Shown here: piece after piece, positions 56,926 to 64,000 of the stretch
Position numbering within the stretch: position 1 is the first letter of the stretch
Layout of the letters: each line of letters begins with the position of its first letter
DNA from: Carettochelys insculpta
Lineage: Eukaryota > Chordata > Testudines > Carettochelyidae
Direction: 5' to 3'
NCBI RefSeq assembly: GCF_033958435.1
Contig: NC_134145.1
Span: 38,591,501-38,655,500 of the forward strand
Length of the DNA: 64,000 nt
Translations under genes and position numbers: made by a program
The notes under the pieces: model-generated
The model's database searches: none
Told to the model about the DNA's origin: nothing
What the model saw: only the letters and a program-made list of their open reading frames with translations

Positions 56926-57984
56926 TAAAAAATTGTCTTCTAAATCAATTCAGAGCAGTGTGTGTTTTGTAGTTTGCTGAATACACAATAGTCTTAATGT
57001 TGCTTTGTCACTTCCTGTTAAGGTTCTTTACTGCTTTTGAATATGATTCATCAAAATTAACAGCAGTTATAGGTAAATTGTGTATATATCATCATCCTTT
57101 CTGCATGTGTATAATGAAGATTTTGCAGAACAAAAGCTTTGTTCTCTGGTGGTGTTAACTCGGCCCATTATTTCTAGTTTCTTGCTGTCTATTGCTAAGT
57201 AGAAGGCTTCAGGAGACTGCTTTGCTCCTGTTCCTTTCTTCCACTGTTTCTTGCTTTTCTTTATCCTGTTCCTACACATGAAAACCTGAGCCAAAAATTC
57301 TCACAAAAATCAACTTGAATTCAATTTTTATATAAACAGTTTTTTTCCCGACTGCAGGGCTATGTAAACTTGAACTCTTCATATTATTAGTAAGGTATAA
57401 ACAGCTTAAGTCAGGTTAGGTCTAAACCAAAATGTGATACACCTAACCTTGTTACTATAAAATACAGGTGAGCCTCTGTTGGAATAAAAAGAGTAAGGCA
57501 AATACTTTTAGCAATTAAAATCAGCTGTGCTTATCACTGGATGTAAGTTCTCTGTTTTCCCATCTGGGAGTAGAAGTAACTCATGTTACTTGCCATAGAA
57601 AAATTATTATGGATATTTGAGGGGAATGACTGGCTGGACTCAGCTTTGGGTGTGGTTTAAAAAAAAATTTACTGATCTTGCTTTAGTCTGTCATTTCTCC
57701 TTTCAAAGGACAAACCATGGATACTAATACCACTGATTTGTATTTCCCAAAAGGTGTCAATGTTGTTGAAATCAAAATTTATCCACTATCTTATTAAATC
57801 AGTCTATGGAATAGCTTTATAAAATGTTCAAATGTTAGTCATACTGCTTTCCTTAATGTTTCATTTTATTTTTGTATCCATCTTAACATGCTAAAATAAT
57901 GTTACGATATAAAATTAAACAGTAGTATTGAATTTACTGGCTGTTAACTACCCTAATAGTCTTACTAATCTATTAGTTCTTTGA
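56926..57984. other. Intergenic, MFSD14A to LINE; nothing recognised
   Basis: AT-rich; the open frame at 57,067-57,294 (-) has no support. Confidence 0.4.
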
Positions 57985-59270
57985 AGGGATAACAAACATG
58001 CAGACATGGGGGATCCAGTGGACATAATATACTTAGATTTCCAGAAAGCCTTTGACAAGGTCCCTCACCAAAGGCTCTTATGTAAATTAGGTGGTCATGG
58101 GATAGGAAGAAAGATTCTTTCATGGAATGGAAACTGGTTAAAAGATGGGAAACAAAGGGTTGGAATAAATGGTAAATTTCCACAATGGAGGGGGGTAACT
58201 AGAGGTGTTCCCCAAGGGTCAGTTCTGGGACCAATCCTGTTCTACTTGTTCATCAATGACCTAGAGAAAGGGGTAAGCAGTGAGGTGGCAAAGTTTGCAG
58301 ATGATACCAAGCTGTTCAGGATAGTCAAAACCAAAGTAGATTGTGAAGAACTTCAAAAAGATCTCAGCAAACTGAGTGACTGGGTAGCAAAATGGCAAAA
58401 GAAATTTAATGTGGGTAAGTGTAAGGTAATGCACATTGGGAAAAATAACCCTAATTATACATACAATGTGATGGGGGCAAATTTAGATACAACAGATCAG
58501 GAAAGGGATCTTGGAATTATAGGGGATAGTTCTCTGAAAACATCCATGCAGTGACAGTCAGTAAAGCAAATAGGATGTTAGGAATTATTAAAGGGATAGA
58601 GAATAAGATGAAGAATATCATACTTCCCCTATATAAAACTATGGTATACCCACATCTTGAGTACTGCATGCAGATGTGGTCTCCTAACCTCAAAAAAGAT
58701 ATACTGGCATTAGAAAAAGTTCAGAAAAGGGCAGCTAAAATTATCAAGGGTTTGGAACAGGTCCCATATGAGAGGCTAGAGAGACTGGGACTTTTCAGTC
58801 TAGAAGAGAGGAGATTGAGGGGCAACTGATAGATATATAAAATCATGAATGGTGTGGAGAAAGTGAATATTGAAAAGTTATGTACTTGTTCCCATACTAA
58901 GAACTAGATGACACCAAATGAAATTAATGGGTAGTAGGTTCAAAACTAATAATTTTTCTTCACACAGCACACAGTCAATCTGTGGAACGCCTTGCCAGAG
59001 GAGGCTGTGAAGGCCAGCACTCTAACAGAGTTTAAAATAGAGCTTGATAAATTTTTGGAGGTTAGGTCCATAAATGGCTATTAGCCAAGGGTAAAGTATG
59101 GTGCCCCTAGCCTGTAGTCAAAGGCTGGAGACAAATGGCAGAAGACAAATTGCTTGATCATTGTCTTCAGTTCACCTCCTCTGGGGCACCTGGCACTGGC
59201 CACTGTTGGCAGATAGGATACTGGGCTGGATGGACCTTTGGTCTGACCCAGTATAGCCACTCTTATGTAC
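57985..59270 (+). pseudogene. CR1-group LINE, 5'-truncated, RT largely open
   Basis: The + frame 58,006-58,554 reads [40 protein letters not shown], catalytic FADDTKLFR and KCKVMHIGKNNPNY, then stops at a TGA. 58,551-58,829 continues with GIIKGIENKMKNIILPLYKT and ERLGLFSLEERRLRGN. The 3' end has ACTGGGCTGGATGGACC and CTGACCCAGTATAGCC. It differs from the copies at 29,325 and 52,725 and matches the family at 11,085. The start lacks ORF1 and the endonuclease. Confidence 0.93.
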
Positions 59271-60485
59271 CACTAAGTCACATTCCTGAAGCAGGGTACT
59301 TTGGATTACAAGATTTTATTTTTTTTTTAAACTATAGCAGTGCAACAGGAACTACCAGTAAGCTTTGATAAGAAAAATAAACCAAATTGTTATAGGCTGC
59401 TGTTTGGTAATAAGCTTTGCTGAAGTCACTGATTTTCCTTGCCCAGGTAGCAAATGTTGTAAAGTAAATTAGAAATGGATGGGGATAGCAAAGTACAGCG
59501 ATCATGACACCTGGAAGAGAACTACATTTTAACCTTTAGGATAAAGCAGAGTAGTTAAATTAAAATTAGTTATCTAGTACACAGCTGACTACTGTGGAAA
59601 TAAGATTGGTGTTGCCTCTATTCTTTTAGTCCACTTAAGTATAATCTTGACAAGTGGCCTCCCTTTTTATTAAATGAATTAAAGGGTTTGATATGCTAGC
59701 ACCCTTACTAGCAGCAGGCTTCCTTTTCTGCAGGTGGCTCCTACTGGCCTAACAGCCATGCATGCTATTTATCAGTCTATTGAAATACCTGCATCTTTTT
59801 ATCATGGAATAAATTAAGGACTATGTTCTACCTGGGTAGAAGTAATACATGATCAGTGTAGCTCTGATCAAGTTTAAATACATGGTGTCAGTTTATAGTA
59901 CACTATTCAAGTCTGGCCTTTTTATAGCTATTCATGCCCTACCACTCCCCAAACAACCCTGCCCTACAGATTTTTACCACTAGAGATTCTACCTTGAGAC
60001 ACCCGTATAATATTTTAGTAATATATAGTTATTTAAAACTGCTAGTGGGGTGCTTTGAGCATCTGTTCTGTATGGTGGTAACTACACAGGCTCCTGAGCT
60101 TACCTTGGACAGATAAGTGCTAACCATGACCAAAAAGTGACTCTTGTTTAGCTGGTAGGTGCTTAAGATGTGAATCCTGAGGCTTTCCCCAGGCATTCTG
60201 TAGGGAGCCTGGATGATGCATTTAAGATTGTGAGAATCTAGTTCCTGCTTCAAGGTTCATAGTCTTCCAGTGCTGCTATACTGTATTAAAGTTTTAAAAT
60301 GTTATGTTCTGAGCAGCTTTTATACCTCCTACATTTAGAGTAAAGAGCTTGCTGAATTATGAAGCTCCACCTAGCAAAGTGGTACCACTTCATGGATTGT
60401 AGTGAAATCATAACTTTGCTCTGGCTGATTGTAAAGTGATTGATACCTCACTATTTCTACTTAATCTTAGGGCACTAGCCAAGCA
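59271..60485. other. Intergenic between the MFSD14A and SASS6 3' ends; nothing recognised
   Basis: AT-rich. No gene or repeat is supported. Confidence 0.4.
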
Positions 60486-62497
60486 GAAATTTTACTGAAA
60501 CCATTTTATTTCCATTACCATGTACACTTCCAAAAATCATACACAAATTGATTATACACATACAAATTTTACACTCCAACACATTCAATATACAGTAATG
60601 TGCAAAGCTAGGGTGATCAGCCACACCTATAACTAAGAGATTAGATTGATGTATGATAACCTAATTAGGAGCCTGGAGTAGAAGAACCTGAATTATTGGA
60701 CTTTTCTTCTACCATTAAGTTTTATCAAGTTTGATAGTTTTTATACACTGCAGAATATTCACCCCATCAATTCCATGTAACTGACTTCCCTGCACTTTGT
60801 AGGAGAAAGATTGTAGCATGATTCCATCATAAGATGTTTGGCTACATTAAGTACAGCTGAATTTACTTGATATATTCTGCATACTATTTTAGACATCCCA
60901 GAAGGTATTTCTGATTAACAAGTAGAATATGAAATAGTTTCAAAATACTCTGCTTTTTAAAATTACTGGAACAGTTATCCAGACACTTGGTTTTAACTTC
61001 CAACATATACCACCTGCACCATTGTTTGGAATCACAGGCTATGGAGATGAATACCTAAGGATTGTGACAAGATGTGAAAGTTAACTTATCACTCAATTTT
61101 GTCTCTTCACTGAAGCATTTAGGATGTCACATTTAAGCAGCTAATTAAATATTTGACTACAAATCCATATGATCCACATTTTAATCTGCACTTAAATATA
61201 TTCACACTAGGAAAAGAAACCATATGATACCTACATTAAATGGCCAGCAAACTTTTAAAGATAAGAAAAGGAGCAATGCCACAACACATCACCTCTTGAA
61301 GTTTACAAAAATTAATATGCTTCAATTAAATTTGCTTTTGGCCTAGAACTTAAGTTTGTCCTGCTTAGGTTCTTTTTGTTATTACAAGAGTAGACCTATA
61401 GTCAGCTCAGTTGCAGATGATTACAGCTCAAGTACACATACTAGCTTTTGACAAGTTTGCATACTCAAGCAGTAAGGCTGTAGCTGCAGCAGCAGGTGCT
61501 CCAATATGAGCCTTCCCAGAATCCTGGGTAACTAACTACTTGAGATGCTTGTCCACAGTGAAAGTTTCTGTGCTTTTATGTTTGAGCTAGTTGAATTAAA
61601 GCTAGATCAGGTGTGTCTACTTGGACAGTATCCACATCCTGTGATTGCAGTATAGATGCGTGCTAGCAGGAAACAGTATTTCATAGGTGGCAGATCAACT
61701 CAAGGGACAAGCCTGTAAAAAGACACACCAAGTCCCCAGGATGTACATTTCATCCATATATGGAGTGTGACTAGCAGATCTGCAAACAGTTCAAACCCAC
61801 ATTGCCAAGACTCTGTATGCAGAAGCAAACACATCCTGGTCTTAGCTGACAGGGATTCTAATTCTAGCACAAGTATCAATTTAGGGGCTAAGGAGCACAG
61901 ACTAATTGAGTTCAAAATGCTATGGAAACCAAAATTAGATTCAAACTCCAAATAGGTGTAGGAATTACCTGGGGGAAAAAGTTGGGCACTCTTCTATGGC
62001 AGGGGAGTGTCGTGCATGTTGAGCAACCACCTACAGTTTTACAAGGTATTTTCAAGGAAAAGCTCCAATCAGGGCTCCATTTCAGCATACTAATGGAAAT
62101 ATTAGCAATATTGGTTTGTGGGTTTTGGGGGAAGAAAATTATAGGTTGTTACACAAACTTCTCTGTGCAGGTGAGTAGCCTGCTCAGTAATCCTTCACAG
62201 ATTTTTTTTTAAATGCTCTTCCTCTTTATTTAGAAATGATCATTTCTAAATAATTTTGTAGCATATTTTCATGGGAGTAAAATTTTATTTTTCTGACTGG
62301 AATCATATCCTAAAATCTATGTAAATCAATTTGGTTTCTTCAGAAAAAAAACATTACGCTGTACAGTAAAGGTAACTCTTTTTTCTTGGTTACCCTAACA
62401 TTACGACTTTGACATTTTAAAAGGTAATAACTGTAGTTAGTGTCTTAAGTCATGCAAAATCCTTGACAGTTGATAAAATAAAAGTTTCATCTAATGA
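60486..62497 (-). other. SASS6: SASS6 3' UTR (presumed), with two candidate poly(A) signals
   Basis: The minus-strand AATAAA at 62289-62284 would give a 215-nt UTR. Another at 60510-60505 would give about 2 kb. The interval is repeat-free, which fits a long UTR, but the extent is not proven. Confidence 0.5.
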
Positions 62498-62598
62498 TTA
62501 TGTTGTTTGCAATCCAGGGAAGTAAGCAGAGGCAGTAGACAGTACTCCAGGTTTTGATGAAGTTAGTGTTTTTGTTGATGTGGAGGATTTCGGATACT
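62498..62598 (-). CDS. SASS6: SASS6 last coding exon
   Basis: The minus-strand acceptor TTTCCCTCATTTACAG ends at 62599. It completes Glu and reads [20 protein letters not shown] then [12 protein letters not shown], stop TAA at 62500-62498. Confidence 0.88.
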
Positions 62599-62797
62599 CT
62601 GTAAATGAGGGAAACAAATAATTTCTGTGGCTGTAAGCAAAAAAGCATTTAAAAATTAAAAAAAAAAAAAAAAATAATCCATTCAACCACCACCCTGCCT
62701 ACCTGAATTGTTAAATGTATTTTGGCTGAGCCCTCGTAAAGGAATACTGTCTTCTCGTTTCTTTAAATATTTCAATTGTAGTCCCAAATTCTCACCA
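62498..62797 (-). CDS. SASS6: Spindle assembly abnormal protein 6 homolog, last two coding exons (C-terminus only)
   Basis: SASS6 forms the ninefold cartwheel that seeds centrioles. Only the C-terminal tail, after the coiled coil, lies here: exon 62797-62703 then exon 62598-62498, joined in frame through a split Glu codon. The joined reading has [20 protein letters not shown] in the first exon and [18 protein letters not shown] before TAA. This resembles the SASS6 tail as I remember it ([22 protein letters not shown]). Gene order in amniotes puts SASS6 convergent to MFSD14A, which fits strand and position. The rest of the gene lies to the right. Confidence 0.88.
62703..62797 (-). CDS. SASS6: SASS6 penultimate exon
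   Basis: 95 nt. The minus-strand acceptor TTTTGTTTTAG precedes 62797; its first base completes a codon begun upstream. It reads [20 protein letters not shown] and on to TFNNS, leaving one G. The donor is CAG|GTAGGC. Confidence 0.88.
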
Positions 62798-64000
62798 CTA
62801 AAACAAAAGAAAATAGGATCACACTTAAAATAGGAAAACAATATTATTTTGGTTTAGCTCATTTTGTAAACTTGTTTGTGATGCAGTAAAGCTCGCTAGC
62901 AACATTTCAGGGACTAAAAGATATGGTACATTAGCACAGTGTCCTTCAAAGAGATTAAGACCCAGCAGAGGAGAGGCAACCTAAAAGACACATCAAATAC
63001 TTGTATTCACCATACTATGATCAATTCAAGTGCTGAAACAATGGAATGGTTACACACATCTATATCCTGCATGTCCTTATATGTCCCCAAAGCTATCCTT
63101 CAAATTTCTCAGTAATCCAGAATCTCAGCAGAGGAGATTCCAAAGAAGCAGGAATGGAGGCTGCTTATGGGAGCCATTCAGACAAAAATACATACAAAAA
63201 CCACGGTTGCTGATAACTAAGTAACTGCTCTTTGTTCTGAATTTGTCCATTTTAAGTAACTGGCCAACATTACACTGTCTGAAAAGTGGTACTGAGTAGA
63301 CCTAGCTCACTTACTAAACAGTGCCTTTGCAAATTTGGCATTTGATCTCAAAATCAATGTCAGGGCACTGTTCAGAAACTCAAACAATGTAAACAAGGAA
63401 GGGAGGGGTGAACCATAAGGGACTAAAATTCACTGATTCACCTGGTTTATGAAATGGCCACTAAAGTCAGAGACCGAAGCCACAAAGAGAACATTCAGAG
63501 AAGAGTTTAATGGGGACTTCATGAGACCTGCGAGGATTGTCAGACCCCAAGGGATAGACAGATGGCTAGAAATGTTTGGTTCAGTGTTCCAATCTATTTT
63601 ACCAGAGATTAGAGAAAGCAGTATCAGTCTTTGATACAACCCTGATTTCTGGCAGTTGTGGATGATGGCCTGTCAGACTGCTGGATCTCTTACTGGGTGC
63701 TAGTCTTAAGGGTTGCATTCTGACGCTCAAAAATGCTGACAGATTGGCATTTAGAGGTGGAAGGTCATATACTGAAGCCCAAACCTGTTCTTCTGGGTCT
63801 GAAATGCACCTCAGACTGCTCCATGAGTAGTAATTTTAGCCAACTGTCCTAGATTTTTCTAGGTTTCAACAAGAATAGCCAGCAGATAGCACATAAGTCT
63901 GTCAAGTGGCTTCTGCTGAAACAGAACAAACAATGGCTATGTCTGTCTTTGCAGGGAATTAACCCATTGCACAGTGACCAGGGAGTTAAAGCCTTAGGTC
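62798..64000. other. SASS6 intron; nothing recognised
   Basis: No further exon joins in phase with a recognisable SASS6 sequence. The open frames at 63,430-63,639 on both strands are unexplained. Confidence 0.4.

Noticed and set aside
63315..63370. Minus-strand exon candidate with CPDIDFEIKCQICKG and a good donor
   Set aside because: The phase fits the penultimate SASS6 exon, but the sequence does not resemble what I remember of the SASS6 tail, and the candidate has a weak acceptor; treated as chance.
63430..63639. Open frames on both strands near the right edge (SETEATKRTFREEF on +)
   Set aside because: No family recognised, no splice sites and no support beyond being open.

Overview
This window is vertebrate nuclear DNA. 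It carries three intron-bearing genes in the conserved amniote order SLC35A3 (+), MFSD14A/HIAT1 (+), SASS6 (-). The long introns are packed with CR1-type LINEs, a Penelope-like element, PIF/Harbinger, hAT and Tigger-like DNA transposons and MITEs. This repeat mix (CR1 plus the Penelope-derived repeat with the CTGATGA and GAAA blocks, plus abundant foldback MITEs ending GGCTGTGTCTACAC) points to a sauropsid, most likely a turtle. The species call is inference from repeat recognition.

Layout. 1-12,605: seven coding exons of SLC35A3, the Golgi UDP-GlcNAc transporter, encoding 326 aa from ATG 1589 to stop 12,603-12,605; its 5' non-coding exons lie left of the window. 12,606-24,180: 3' UTR and intergenic DNA crowded with repeats, including a Harbinger transposase relic and one Penelope-like element inserted into another. 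24,240-25,330: CpG-rich promoter and first exon of MFSD14A. 25,036-42,008: the 17-kb first intron of MFSD14A, holding an antisense CR1, a palindromic Penelope insertion, two inverted copies of a composite Tigger-like repeat, and a LINE with an inverted 5' end. 42,009-55,833: exons 2-12 of MFSD14A (491 aa in total). 55,834-about 56,920: its 3' UTR. About 60,490-62,797: the last two coding exons and presumed 3' UTR of SASS6, convergent with MFSD14A.

The three genes are unrelated in pathway: a Golgi nucleotide-sugar transporter, an orphan major-facilitator transporter and a centriole-assembly protein. The most notable accessory observations concern the Penelope-like repeats. Three copies preserve all core elements of a minimal hammerhead ribozyme, with stem I changing in a compensatory way between copies. 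At least two insertions are head-to-head palindromes bounded by direct repeats. One 131-bp insertion is bounded by a 15/16-bp duplication and starts almost exactly at the ribozyme. All exon boundaries were read by hand from GT/AG sites, frame continuity and remembered protein families; no alignment was run.
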